A DNA stretch of 64,000 nucleotides from Propioniciclava sp. MC1595. Its GTDB lineage: Bacteria > Actinomycetota > Actinomycetes > Propionibacteriales > Propionibacteriaceae. This document shows positions 25,486 through 34,250 of this stretch, piece after piece. The stretch is from NCBI RefSeq assembly GCF_017569205.1, contig NZ_CP071870.1, positions 2,294,001 to 2,358,000 on the forward strand, written 5' to 3'. Position 1 is the stretch's first letter, and every line of letters starts with the position of its first letter. The notes below the pieces were generated by a model. The model ran no database searches. It saw only the letters and a program-made list of their open reading frames with translations, and was not told the DNA's origin. The position numbers and the translations under genes are program-made.

Positions 25486-27867
25486 GTGGCCGAATCAGCG
25501 ACCGGCCTGACCGAGGCCCAGGCCCAGGCCCGGCTGGAGGCCGGCCAGGAGAACACCACCAACCTCAAGCCGTTGCGCACCCTCCAGCAGGCTCGTCGCG
25601 AGAGCATCTTCACGGTGTTCAACCTGAACATGGTCGGCCTGGCAGTGATCCTGCTGCTCCTCTCCGAGTGGATCGGGGCCGGCGTGACGTTGCTGCTGCT
25701 CGGGTTCTCCACGACGATCCGCAACGTCCACGAGTCCCTCGCCGCCAAGCGGCTCGACGCCGTGCGCCAGGCCGGCCGGACCAGGTCGACGGTGATCCGG
25801 GACGGGCGTCCCCGCGCCATCGACAGCGACCGCATCGTGCCCGGAGACCTGATCGTGATCTACCCCGGCGACCAGTTCCAGGTCGATGGAATCGTCACCG
25901 GGGCCGGCGCCATGCTGGTCGACACGGCCCAGGTCACCGGCCAGCGCGGCTGGGAGCGCGTCCAGGCCGGGGACGAGGTGCTGGCCGGCAGCGTCTGCCT
26001 CTCGGGGCGCGGGCGCTACATCGCCCAGCGCGTCGGCGCCGACCGCCTGATCCAGGCTCAACTCAGCCAGCGCACGGCTCTGGCGTCCCGCCCCACCCCG
26101 CTGGAGCGGCTGGTCGCGCGCATCCTCAGCGGCCTGCTCGTCGTTGTGTCGGTGTACGCACTGATCCTGCTGGCGAAGTACTTCCGCCTCGACGTGGGCG
26201 AGCCTGGGGACGCGTTCGTGGACGCTGCCCCGGTCATCTTCTCCCTGCTGCCCACCGGCCTGTACTTGATGATCGTGGTGGCCTACGCCACCGGAACGGC
26301 AGACCTGGCCCGGCTCGGTGCCGTGGTCCACAGCGCCCGCTCGGTGGAACTGCTGGCCGAATCGACGGTGATCTGCTTCACCGAGGTGGACCTGCTCTCG
26401 GGCACCGACCTGAGGGTCGAGCCCCTCCCCCCGGCTGAACCGGAGCGGCACGACGGTGCGGCCGACGATCCGGACGCCTGGCCGAGCATCGCGGAACTGA
26501 GGCGAACCCTTGGCGACATCGCCCTCAGCGCCACGGAGCGTGGCCCGCTGGTCGACCTGTACGCCCGCTCCTGCGAAGGTGAGGAGCGCGCCATCCTCGT
26601 CCAGGCGTCCCACCTCGCCACACTGGGCTGGTTCGCCGTGGCCTTCGACGACCCCGACGACCCGTTCCTGTACGTGCTGGCCGAGCCCACCCTGCTCGGA
26701 CGATCGGGGGCGTCCGACGAGGCGCTGGTCCTGGCCCGCGGCCCGATCGACACCACGCTGGTGGACGCACACGGCCACCCCCGCCTCCCCGAAGGGCTCG
26801 TCCCCCTGTGCGTGATCGAACCCCGACGCCACCTCCACCCCGACGCGATGGGTGTGGTCCGCGCCTTCCAGGCCTCCGGCGTCCACCTCAAGGTTTTCGC
26901 CAGGGACGCACCCGTCGAGGTGCTCGCGGCGCTGCGCGCGGCAGGACTGTCCGAGGAGGACGAGCGTGCCCTGCTGCCCAACGGTGGCCTGTCGGGCGCC
27001 GAACTCGAGGCGCTGCCACGCGACCAGTGGGCGACAGCGGTGCGCGAGTACCGCCTGTTCGGGGGCCTGACACCGGCACAGATGGGCGACGTGGTCGGAG
27101 AGCTCCGCGACGGCGGCGAGCGGGTGACGGTCGTCGGCGACGGGCTCACCGACCTGCCCGCGATGCAGCAGGCACAGCTCTCGGTGGCACCGCCGGCGAG
27201 CGCGCAGGCCGCGCTCGGCGTGGCCGACATCGTCCTGACCGACAGTTCTCCGGGGCTGCTGCTGGTCGTGCTGCACCGCGGCCAGTCGATCGTGCGCGGC
27301 CTGCTGGACGTGATGAAGCTCAACCTGTCACTGGTCGTCTGCACCGCCCTGCTCATCGGCATGGTCCGCCTGTTCGGGGTGGGCTTCCCGTATGTGGCGG
27401 GGCAGGGCTCGCTGATCTCGATCCTGCCGATCACCGTCCCGTCACTCCTGCTGCCGCTGTGGGCGCGGCCGGCCCCGGTGTCGAGCCGGAGTTACCTGAG
27501 CATCCTGGCCGGGTTCGTCGTGCCGGCCGGCGTCCTGCTGAGCGTGGCCGCGTTCGGGGTCTACCTGGCCCTGGTGTCCCGGACCGATGATGTCCGCGTG
27601 GCCCAGTTCGGCGTCACGTACACCCTGCTGTACGCCGGGCTGACCCTGTCGGTGCTGATCCAGCCACGCCTCCGCACCGCCTTGTTGGCGATCTCGTTGG
27701 CGCTCCTCGGTTCCCTGGCACCGGTGATCCCCCTTGCGCGGTGGCAGTTCCGCCTCGACCTGCTCCCCGAGCCGACCGACTACCTCATCGTCCTGCTCGC
27801 GGTGGCCGCCTGGACCGTGGCAGTCCACCTCGTCCGGCGCGCCGTCCGTCACTCCGAGGTGGCGTGA
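25486..27867 (+). CDS. P-type ATPase homologue lacking the catalytic residues (CtpE-like pseudoenzyme)
   Basis: The 793-residue frame is intact and aligns along its length with CtpE-type P-type ATPases, including the membrane helices. The key motifs are changed. Where DKTGTLT should lie the sequence is FTEVDLLSG, so the phosphorylated Asp, Lys and Gly are gone. TGE is TGQ, the PEGL of helix 4 is PTGL, TGDN is ARDA, and the hinge GDGVND is GDGLTD. Loss of so many sites in a long open frame suggests a non-transporting, perhaps regulatory or scaffold protein, not random decay. GTG 25486 is the first start after glsA and is likely coupled to it. Confidence 0.8.
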   Translation: MAESATGLTEAQAQARLEAGQENTTNLKPLRTLQQARRESIFTVFNLNMVGLAVILLLLSEWIGAGVTLLLLGFSTTIRNVHESLAAKRLDAVRQAGRTRSTVIRDGRPRAIDSDRIVPGDLIVIYPGDQFQVDGIVTGAGAMLVDTAQVTGQRGWERVQAGDEVLAGSVCLSGRGRYIAQRVGADRLIQAQLSQRTALASRPTPLERLVARILSGLLVVVSVYALILLAKYFRLDVGEPGDAFVDAAPVIFSLLPTGLYLMIVVAYATGTADLARLGAVVHSARSVELLAESTVICFTEVDLLSGTDLRVEPLPPAEPERHDGAADDPDAWPSIAELRRTLGDIALSATERGPLVDLYARSCEGEERAILVQASHLATLGWFAVAFDDPDDPFLYVLAEPTLLGRSGASDEALVLARGPIDTTLVDAHGHPRLPEGLVPLCVIEPRRHLHPDAMGVVRAFQASGVHLKVFARDAPVEVLAALRAAGLSEEDERALLPNGGLSGAELEALPRDQWATAVREYRLFGGLTPAQMGDVVGELRDGGERVTVVGDGLTDLPAMQQAQLSVAPPASAQAALGVADIVLTDSSPGLLLVVLHRGQSIVRGLLDVMKLNLSLVVCTALLIGMVRLFGVGFPYVAGQGSLISILPITVPSLLLPLWARPAPVSSRSYLSILAGFVVPAGVLLSVAAFGVYLALVSRTDDVRVAQFGVTYTLLYAGLTLSVLIQPRLRTALLAISLALLGSLAPVIPLARWQFRLDLLPEPTDYLIVLLAVAAWTVAVHLVRRAVRHSEVA

Positions 27868-27936
27868 GGGTCGACCCTGCGACGGGTCAGGTTGAACCGT
27901 GGTTCGCGCGGACGTTCGCGGAGCGGCGGCGCGGCT

Positions 27937-28347
27937 TCAGTCGATCGGTGGAGCGGCCGAGTAGTCCGCGTTGGTGACCGGCTCAAGCCACTGGACGGCT
28001 GGGTTCTGCTCGTCGGACTCGTTGATGGCCAGGTGGACCATGAGGCGGTTCGGGGCAGCGCCGTGCCAATGCTCCTCGTTGGCCTCGAACAGCACGCGGT
28101 CGCCGGCCCTGATCACCTCGACCGGGCCCCCGCGTCGCTGGCACAGCCCGACACCCTCGGTGACGTAGACGGTCTGGCTCAGCGCGTGCAGGTGCCAGTT
28201 GGTGCGCGCGCCCGGCATGAAGTGGACCAGGTTGGCGGTGAGGCGGGACGGCGGCGGCGCAGCGGCGACCGGATCCAGGTAGACATCCCCGGTGAACCAG
28301 TCGGCGGATCCCCTGGTCGTGTCGAGAGAAGTGCGGGTGATCTCCAT
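27937..28347 (-). CDS. Cupin-domain protein
   Basis: This is a single-domain beta-barrel of 136 residues. Metal-binding motif 1 is visible as RTNWHLHALSQTVYVTEG near residues 48-65, with histidines in HLH, and motif 2 as EHWHGA near 93-98. It resembles small cupins of the carboxymuconolactone decarboxylase-associated or quercetinase-like type. The ligand is unknown. It is on the minus strand next to the truncated catalase, and both may be redox-stress cargo. Confidence 0.82.
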   Translation of the reverse strand: MEITRTSLDTTRGSADWFTGDVYLDPVAAAPPPSRLTANLVHFMPGARTNWHLHALSQTVYVTEGVGLCQRRGGPVEVIRAGDRVLFEANEEHWHGAAPNRLMVHLAINESDEQNPAVQWLEPVTNADYSAAPPID

Positions 28348-28422
28348 GACTCACAGTAGGCCTGCGCGCTTCCCCGCGCCACGGTGATGACGCCGATGCC
28401 CCGCGCACAGGTCGCCGATGGC

Positions 28423-29461
28423 TCACGTCCCGGCAGGTTCCTCCTCGGGCACCGCTGCGAACCGATCCCAGACACGGTGTTCGGTCAGGAGCCGTGCAAG
28501 CTGTTCCACGGACTCGCCCGGTTGGCCCACCACAACGCCGGCGGCATCGGCGGGAACACCCGCAGCCGCAAGGACAGGTTGGGCGTCCGGCGAGCAACCG
28601 ATCGCCTTGGAATGCCGGAACATCTCGGCGACCACCTTCACGACCCGTGGATCCACCGGTTTCCCGTCGGTCGATTGGCCCGCCTTGGCGTCGAAGGTCG
28701 GGTCGGCGTCCGGTGCCGGGACGGGGGCCGCCAACAGCAGGGCGGCGTCGAACTCGATCGACGCAGCCGTGAGGAAGGTCCGGTCGACGACCACGTCGCC
28801 GAGATGCCCGCCGGCCGGCGCAACGACGAACGGCAGCATGCCCGCTGCCGTGACGGCCTCCTTCGCCTCGCTGATGAGGGCGGGCGCGGTGTCGGCGTCC
28901 GCGACCAGGGCGATCTTGCGTCCGGTCACCGGCCACGTGCCCCCGACCTGCGACAGCGCCGGGCTGGGACGGACGTCCGTGGCCGGCTCGATGGTCGGCT
29001 CCGGCGCGGTCAGGCCCAGGCCCTTGGCGACCTGGGCACACAGATCGGCGTCCACGTTGGCCAGGCACTGCAGCTGGCGGACGCGGATCGCCTCCTGGTA
29101 GCACTTGCCGAGCTCGAAGGTGTAGGCGCGCGCCAGGTGCTGACGCTCGACACCGCTCAGCGATCGAACGAACAGTGTCACCTGGCTGAAGTGGTCGTCG
29201 AAGCTGGCCGCGAGCCTGCGGACCTTCTCGCCGGCCACGGGTAGCGGGACGTCGATGAAGGCGCCGTCCGCTTCGCCGGCCTCGGCAGAGTTGCCGCCAT
29301 CCAGGGAGTTGGGACGATAGGGGGCGATCCCACCGTGGACCGCGTGTTGGTGGAACCCGTCGCGGAACATGTCGTTGACCGGGCAGTGGGCGCGGTTGAT
29401 GGGGATCTGGCTGAAGTTCGGGCCGCCCAGACGGGTGCTCTGCGTGTCGATGTAGGAGAAC
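28423..29461 (-). pseudogene. Large-subunit (KatE-type) catalase, N-terminal half missing
   Basis: The frame begins at FSYIDTQSTRLGGPNFSQIP, the distal heme region of clade 2 catalases with the heme-ligand tyrosine nearby, then continues through HGGIAPYRPNSLDG and the wrapping helices. It finishes with the flavodoxin/GATase-like C-terminal domain unique to large catalases (TGRKIALVADAD). The first roughly 350-400 residues, with the catalytic His and Asn, are absent. The upstream end abuts the cation exporter near 29461. The open frame runs on through antisense exporter DNA, so a start exists, but the product cannot be an active catalase. Confidence 0.85.
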
Positions 29462-29463
29462 CA

Positions 29464-30364
29464 CCACCACGCCACGCCCAACACCCACCGGACGAAGCTC
29501 GCGATCGCCTTCGCGATCACCGCCACGATCCTGGTCGCCGAGGTGATCGGCGCCCTGTGGACCAACAGCCTTGCCCTGATCATCGACGCAGGCCACATGC
29601 TCGTCGACGCGTCGGGCCTGCTGATCGCCCTGCTCGCGGCCTCACTCGCGCTGCGCCCACCCAGCCCCGAACGGACCTGGGGGTACCGCCGCGCCGAGGT
29701 GCTCGCCGCCGGCGCGCAGGCCGCCGTCCTGCTGGCCGTGGGGAGCTACGCGTTCATCGAAGGCGTCAGGCGACTGCTCGAACCTCCCGACGTCACCGCC
29801 ACCGGCCTGCTCGTCTTCGGCGTCATCGGACTGCTCGGCAACCTCATCTCGATGATGGTCCTCAGTTCGGGACGTGGCGCCAACCTCAACATGCGCGCCG
29901 CCTTTCTGGAGGTTGTCAACGACGCCCTCGGGTCGGTGGCCGTCATCATCAGCGCCATCGTGATCGCCCTCACCGGTTGGACCCGCATCGACGCCCTCGC
30001 CGGCATGCTCATCGCCGCCCTCATCGTCCCCCGCGCCGTCACCATCCTCCGCGAGGCGAGCAGCATCCTGCTCGAATCAACACCCCCCGGGCTGGACCTC
30101 GAGGACGTCCGGAAGCACCTGCTCGCCGTCCCCCACGTCCAGGGCGTCCACGACCTGCACGCCTCCACCATCGCCACCGGCCTGCCCGTGCTCACCGCCC
30201 ACGTCGTCCTCGACGACAGCTGCTTCCACGACGGCCACTCCGCCTGCATGCTCGGCGACCTCCAGGAGTGCGTCGCCGCGCACTTCGACGTCAGCGTCGA
30301 GCACTCCACTTTCCAGCTTGAGCCCTTCGACCACGCCGAGCGCGAACACGCCACCCACACCTAG
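29464..30364 (+). pseudogene. CDF-family cation efflux transporter, 5' end lost
   Basis: This is a CzcD/ZitB-like cation diffusion facilitator with about five to six helices and a C-terminal cytoplasmic domain. The metal site is seen as HMLVDASG (the usual HxxxD) in helix 2 and VVNDALGSVAV in helix 5. The recognisable part starts in the His-rich leader (ENHHHATPNTHR), directly after an in-frame TAG, at the junction with the catalase. No normal start remains upstream; GTG 29543 could start a protein lacking part of helix 1. It probably exported Zn2+ or a similar ion. Confidence 0.75.
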
Positions 30365-30539
30365 CCAGCTCGGCCGGAGCGTCGGGTTGAGCGTCGGGGT
30401 GAGCCGCCGTGCACCGGTGCCCAGAGCCTGCCCCACTGAGCAAACTGTGACGTGAACCCCGTACTGAGCAGGTTTCATGACCGCCTTCGGGCAGAAGCCG
30501 ATGGCCCCGGCAGTGGCAGGCCGTATGCAACGGTGACGT

Positions 30540-30993
30540 GCGGTTCTTCGAAGCGGCCCGCGTCGCCCGAGCGTGCGTCTTGGCGGGCCTGGACGCCGCA
30601 GCGTGCGCCTTCGTCGACCGGCAGTGCACCATCGCGCTCACCATGCAACCCTGGTCGAGGGTCCGTGGCCGGGTCGACGGTTGGATCCTCCTGGCCGATC
30701 CCGCCCTGGCCGCCGAGCGTGAACGCGAAGCAGCCGGGGCCCGCACCATGATCGTGGCCGGGTTCAAAGACGGCCACTGCGACATTTGGGGCCGTGTAGG
30801 AGCCGCGGACGGGCTCGACCTCGACCAAGCGCTGGGCGCCATCGCGAAGACATTACCCACCGACACGCCGCTGCAACACCGGCGTGCCGCAGCGGTGGGC
30901 GTGCTCGCCCGGCAGGCCCTGGGTCACACTGAACTGCCCCGGACCGCACAGATCATCGTCGTCTCGGCCATACCACCAGCGTGGGCAATGTAG
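30540..30993 (+). pseudogene. DUF222 (13E12-repeat) remnant of an HNH endonuclease gene
   Basis: The frame contains a DUF222-type middle section (RGRVDGWILLADPALAAERE, then DIWGRVGAADGLDLDQAL and RRAAAVGVLARQAL). The C-terminal HNH nuclease that normally follows is missing because of a TAG at 30991, and the N-terminal part is incomplete. DUF222-HNH genes are repetitive and abundant in actinobacteria and often break by recombination. About 175 bases upstream (30365-30539) hold no recognisable gene. Confidence 0.5.
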
Positions 30994-31238
30994 ACAAATT
31001 CGTCTACCTCTGACGAGCGGCCTGGCAGGGTATTGCGAGAGTGGAGGGGATGAGCCAGTCCATTGTTGGCCGTGGGGTCAGCCTGGCCCTCGCCCTCGCC
31101 CTCGCGGGCGCCGTGTCGATGGCGTCCGCCGGGACGCCGCCGGCCGCAGCGGCGGGATGTCAGGATCGCCCGGATGCCACTCAACTGGCCGTTCGGCCCC
31201 ACACGAGCTGGCCGCCGCCGCGATGCTACGGTGAAACC

Positions 31239-31577
31239 GTGGAAGAGTACCTGTGGGTCCTGAAACGCTCTGAGCTAGACCTCATTCGTGAGATCGAACC
31301 AGAACGAATGTCCGAGCTCAGCGAAGACGAGCTGCTGGTGCTGCACAAGCGCGTGCGCAAAGCGCGGAACAAGCACGTCGGCAACTACCGTCGCAAAGGC
31401 GCCAAGCGAGTTTCCGAGGTGGGTGGCCGCGGCGCCGCGCGCCCCGGAAACAAGAAGTCACTTCTGCGCGCCGAAGCGTTCGAAGAGGCGCTGGCTCGCG
31501 TGTCCGATCGTTTGGCCGAAGTGGCTCACGAGGAAGCAGAGTCGCTAAAGGCAGAGCGCCTCGCCCACGCTCAGTAG
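31239..31577 (+). CDS. Small highly charged protein of unknown function
   Basis: This 112-residue protein is mostly helical and rich in Glu, Arg and Lys (LWVLKRSELDLIREIEPERM, VLHKRVRKARNKHVGNYRRK), probably a coiled coil. Similar hypothetical proteins are known from actinobacteria, but no function is assigned. GTG 31239 gives the conserved-looking N-terminus VEEYLWVLK. The same frame is open back to 31041 and would add a signal-like stretch that looks unrelated, so the longer form is less likely. Confidence 0.55.
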   Translation: MEEYLWVLKRSELDLIREIEPERMSELSEDELLVLHKRVRKARNKHVGNYRRKGAKRVSEVGGRGAARPGNKKSLLRAEAFEEALARVSDRLAEVAHEEAESLKAERLAHAQ

Positions 31578-31633
31578 GGCACGTGGTCTCACCTTGCTCG
31601 ACAAGGAACTCGTACCCTCCCTTTGGCAGGGCG

Positions 31634-32218
31634 TCAGGGTGTGAGGGCGAGGCCGCGGAGCAGCGCCGTGACAGAGCGTCGCACTGACGCCTCGTAGGTG
31701 GACTGGGACAGCGTGGCGCTGAGGCCGGAGACCCGGTCGCGAATCAACCCATCCAGCATGGCGGCAACGGGCCACGCGGCGTCCTCAGCGTCGGGGATAC
31801 CGGCCCCGTCGAGCAGGCGGGCCAGAGCGGTGCGGAGGCGGAGGGCCTGCTGGTCCATGAGCGCACGGAGTTCGGGTTGGCGCGTGGCCTCGAGCGCCAA
31901 CTCGTATCGCGCGATTGGCCTCTCTGGACGGTCACGCGCGATGCGAACGACCCCGGCCACCAGTACGTCCAGCACCGACACGTCCGGGCTCGCCGGGAGG
32001 ATCGCACTCTCGTCCAGGGCCAGCAACCGGTCCAGGCAGGCGGCGAGCAGGGCCTGGCGGGTGCGCAGGTAGTACGAGGTCGAGCCGGGCGGCAGCCCGA
32101 CCTCGGCGTCCACCGCGCGATGGGTCAACCCACGCAGCCCGCGGTTGGCCACGAGGTGGATGGCGGCGTCCGCGATCGCGTCCCGCCGCTCCTCACCGAG
32201 CACGACAGCCTTCTTCAC
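31634..32218 (-). CDS. TetR-family regulator
   Basis: The 194-residue repressor has an N-terminal helix-turn-helix (LRGLTHRAVDAEVGLPPGST followed by YYLRTRQALL) and an all-helical ligand domain. It is divergent from the FAD monooxygenase gene with 45 bases between the starts, and a perfect dyad sits in that gap. The likely role is ligand-inducible repression of itself and the monooxygenase. The 56 bases downstream, between its stop and the preceding gene, hold nothing recognisable. Confidence 0.9.
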   Translation of the reverse strand: MKKAVVLGEERRDAIADAAIHLVANRGLRGLTHRAVDAEVGLPPGSTSYYLRTRQALLAACLDRLLALDESAILPASPDVSVLDVLVAGVVRIARDRPERPIARYELALEATRQPELRALMDQQALRLRTALARLLDGAGIPDAEDAAWPVAAMLDGLIRDRVSGLSATLSQSTYEASVRRSVTALLRGLALTP

Positions 32219-32239
32219 GTGACCCTTCTTCCCACTCGC

Positions 32240-32257
32240 ACTCTACAAGCATAGAGT
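32240..32257. promoter_or_regulatory. Likely TetR operator (perfect dyad)
   Basis: ACTCTA-caagca-TAGAGT is a perfect 6-6-6 inverted repeat centred between the divergent tetR and monooxygenase starts, 7 bases upstream of the monooxygenase ATG. Dyads of this size and place are typical TetR binding sites. Its position would block both genes when occupied. Confidence 0.7.
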
Positions 32258-32263
32258 AGCGGA

Positions 32264-33378
32264 ATGCGGACAGCGGTCGTGGTGGGCGCCGGGATCGGCG
32301 GGGCTGCGGCGGCGGTCGCCCTGCAGCAGGTGGGGTGGCGCGTCATCATTCTGGAGCGGGCCCAGACGACCGGCGAGGTCGGTGCCGGACTGTCGATCTG
32401 GCCCTCGGCGGTCGCCGTGCTGGGTCGACTGGGCGTGGTGTTGAGGCGGACGCCGCGCCCGGGGCCTTGGGGATGCGGTTGGCGAGCGGCCGCTGGGTCG
32501 TCCGGGGCACGGACCTCGGCGCCAGGTCGCCTGTCATGATCCACCGTGCGCAGTTGTACGACCGGATCACCGACCAGTTCGGTCCACACATCACGGTCAG
32601 GACGCGGTTCGCCGTCACTGGGGTGGACCCTGACGCTACCGGAGTGACTGTCCGGGGCGCTGCCGAGGAACTGCGCGCCGACCTCGTCGTGGCGGCAGAC
32701 GGTATCCACAGCACGGTCCGGGGCGCGCTACACCCGCGCTACAGGGGAGCCTTGTACGCGGGGTACACGTCCTACCGGGGTCTGGCGGAAGTGGAAACCC
32801 ACGAGGCCGGCGGGGAGACCTGGGGGCGGGGACGCAGGTTCGGGTTCGCTCGACTGGTCGACGGCCGCATCTACTGGTACGCCACTGCCAACCAGCCCGC
32901 ACGTCACAGGGACGACCTGGCCTCCGTCCGTGCCGCCTTCGGCGACTGGCACACTCCGATCCCGGCCATCCTGGCGGCGACGACGGACCTCTTGCAGCAC
33001 GACACCCACGATCTCGCCCTACCACTGGCACCCTTCGCCTTCGGACACGTCGGGCTGCTCGGCGACGCCGCCCACGCAATGACGCCCAACCTCGGGCGGG
33101 GTGCCTGCTCCGCGATCGAGGACGCCGGGGCGCTGGCCCAGCATCTGAACGCGGCGGACTCAGTGACAACGGCGCTGGCGGCCTACGATGCAGAGCGGCG
33201 ACCGGCCACGACGCGACTGGTGAGCGCCTCTCGCCGCGTCGGGCGACTTGGCCAGGTGCAGAGCCCGGTGGCGGGCGCCTTGCGTGACGGAGCGCTCGCG
33301 GCCGTCGGCACGATCTCCTCCCTCCGCCGCCCCCGGGGCGTTGACACGACCAACTCCGGTCCGAACCCCGTGGGGTGA
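32264..33378 (+). pseudogene. FAD-dependent monooxygenase with a one-base frameshift
   Basis: This is a PHBH-fold aromatic or drug hydroxylase of about 371 residues. The N-terminal dinucleotide site is VVVGAGIGGAAAAVAL, the DG motif is VVAADGIHSTVR, and the GD motif is GLLGDAAHAMTPNLGRGAC. The first 60 codons and the rest lie in different frames that meet near 32440, where GTGGTGTTGAG probably lacks one G. The 1,115-base span plus one is a multiple of three. Such enzymes modify phenolics or antibiotics. It is controlled by the adjacent TetR. A sequencing error is possible. Confidence 0.78.
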
Positions 33379-33455
33379 CACCCCTTCGGAGACGGCCTCA
33401 CCTTCTGCCACAAGGTCGGCCACGGTGTCCGAGACCAGGTCAACCAGCCCCAGGG

Positions 33456-33476
33456 GCGGCAATTGCGGATGTTCGG
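33456..33476. repeat. 21-base direct repeat, left of the toxin-antitoxin pair
   Basis: The 21 bases beginning GCGGCAATTGCGGATG are repeated exactly at 34041-34061. The two copies bracket the two-gene toxin-antitoxin-like cassette, 565 bases apart. They could be the footprint of cassette insertion or duplicated IS-end sequence. Confidence 0.65.
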
Positions 33477-33520
33477 GCTCGGGCGTTGACCACGCCACCT
33501 CGGCAAGTTATTTTGGAGTC

Positions 33521-33751
33521 GTGACGGAGGATCCCATCCTCGCCCCGTCCGCGCTCAAGCACGGACTCGACGAGACCGAGATCCTCCACGCATACCGGAA
33601 CCCGGTCCGCATCTGGGACCTCGGCGACGGATTCACCATGATCGTGGGCCCCAACCAGGCCGCGATCTTCCTGGAAGTCGGATACGTCGATGGCGACCAA
33701 GCACACGTCATCGTCCACGCCATGCAAGCTCGCGATAAGTTCCTGAGGTGA
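33521..33751 (+). CDS. Small BrnT-like protein, candidate toxin
   Basis: The 76-residue protein from GTG 33521 reads KHGLDETEILHAYRNPVR in its first half and ends VIVHAMQARDKFLR. The pattern of short helix, strands and a final basic AR-K motif recalls RelE-fold BrnT toxins, though identity is weak. Its stop overlaps the start of the next gene, which is a small helix-turn-helix-like protein. That is the classic layout of a type II toxin-antitoxin pair. GGAG lies just upstream of the start. Confidence 0.55.
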   Translation: MTEDPILAPSALKHGLDETEILHAYRNPVRIWDLGDGFTMIVGPNQAAIFLEVGYVDGDQAHVIVHAMQARDKFLR

Positions 33752-34026
33752 TGACCATGCCGCGCACTGTTGAAGAGATCCTGCAGCACGCCGACGAACT
33801 CGCGGCGCGCTTCGAATCCTACGAACCCAACCCGGCCGACGAACTCGACACCGGGGCTGTTGCCCTGCTTCGCGCAGCGGTCGCGGAACGTTCCCAAGCC
33901 GAACGCCACCTGATCGACGCCATCCGCAAGGCACGCGAAGCCGGCATGCCCTGGTCCGCGATCGGCACCTTCGTGGGCACCAGCGGCGAGGCTGCCCGTC
34001 AGCGGTACGCGAACAAGGTCGCCTGA
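33751..34026 (+). CDS. Small DNA-binding-like protein, candidate antitoxin
   Basis: The 91-residue protein is helical and acidic at the N-terminus. It ends with a helix-turn-helix-like segment (AGMPWSAIGTFVGTSGEAAR, then QRYANK) typical of small actinobacterial regulators. ATG 33751 overlaps the TGA of the candidate toxin, so translation is coupled; GTG 33748 and ATG 33757 are alternatives. As the second gene it reverses the usual antitoxin-first order but matches BrnTA-type operons. Confidence 0.6.
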   Translation: MTMPRTVEEILQHADELAARFESYEPNPADELDTGAVALLRAAVAERSQAERHLIDAIRKAREAGMPWSAIGTFVGTSGEAARQRYANKVA

Positions 34027-34040
34027 CCCACGCACCAGGC

Positions 34041-34061
34041 GCGGCAATTGCGGATGTTCGG
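34041..34061. repeat. 21-base direct repeat, right of the toxin-antitoxin pair
   Basis: This is an exact copy of 33456-33476, 15 bases after the candidate antitoxin stop. Just beyond it (34112-34154) a 21-base unit containing GGATTCCTTGAG is present twice in tandem with one base changed, next to the IS3 left end. Confidence 0.65.
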
Positions 34062-34250
34062 CCGTGGGTAGCTGGTGCTTCCCGGCGGTCATTGATGTTC
34101 TTGCCTTGACGGCCGGCCGCAGGATTCCTTGAGCCGGCCGCGGGATTCCTTGAGGGTCAGGTGCAAGTGGGCTGACCCCGTTTCGTAGGTCCAGTCGTTA
34201 TGAGAGTCGTCCTTTTGCCCGCGGTCGCGGGCAGGGAGACTGGTCAGATC

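Noticed and set aside
31041-31238. Signal-peptide extension upstream of the charged protein at 31239
   Set aside because: The frame is open, but the added hydrophobic stretch and linker look unrelated to the coiled-coil protein, and GTG 31239 gives the natural-looking start.
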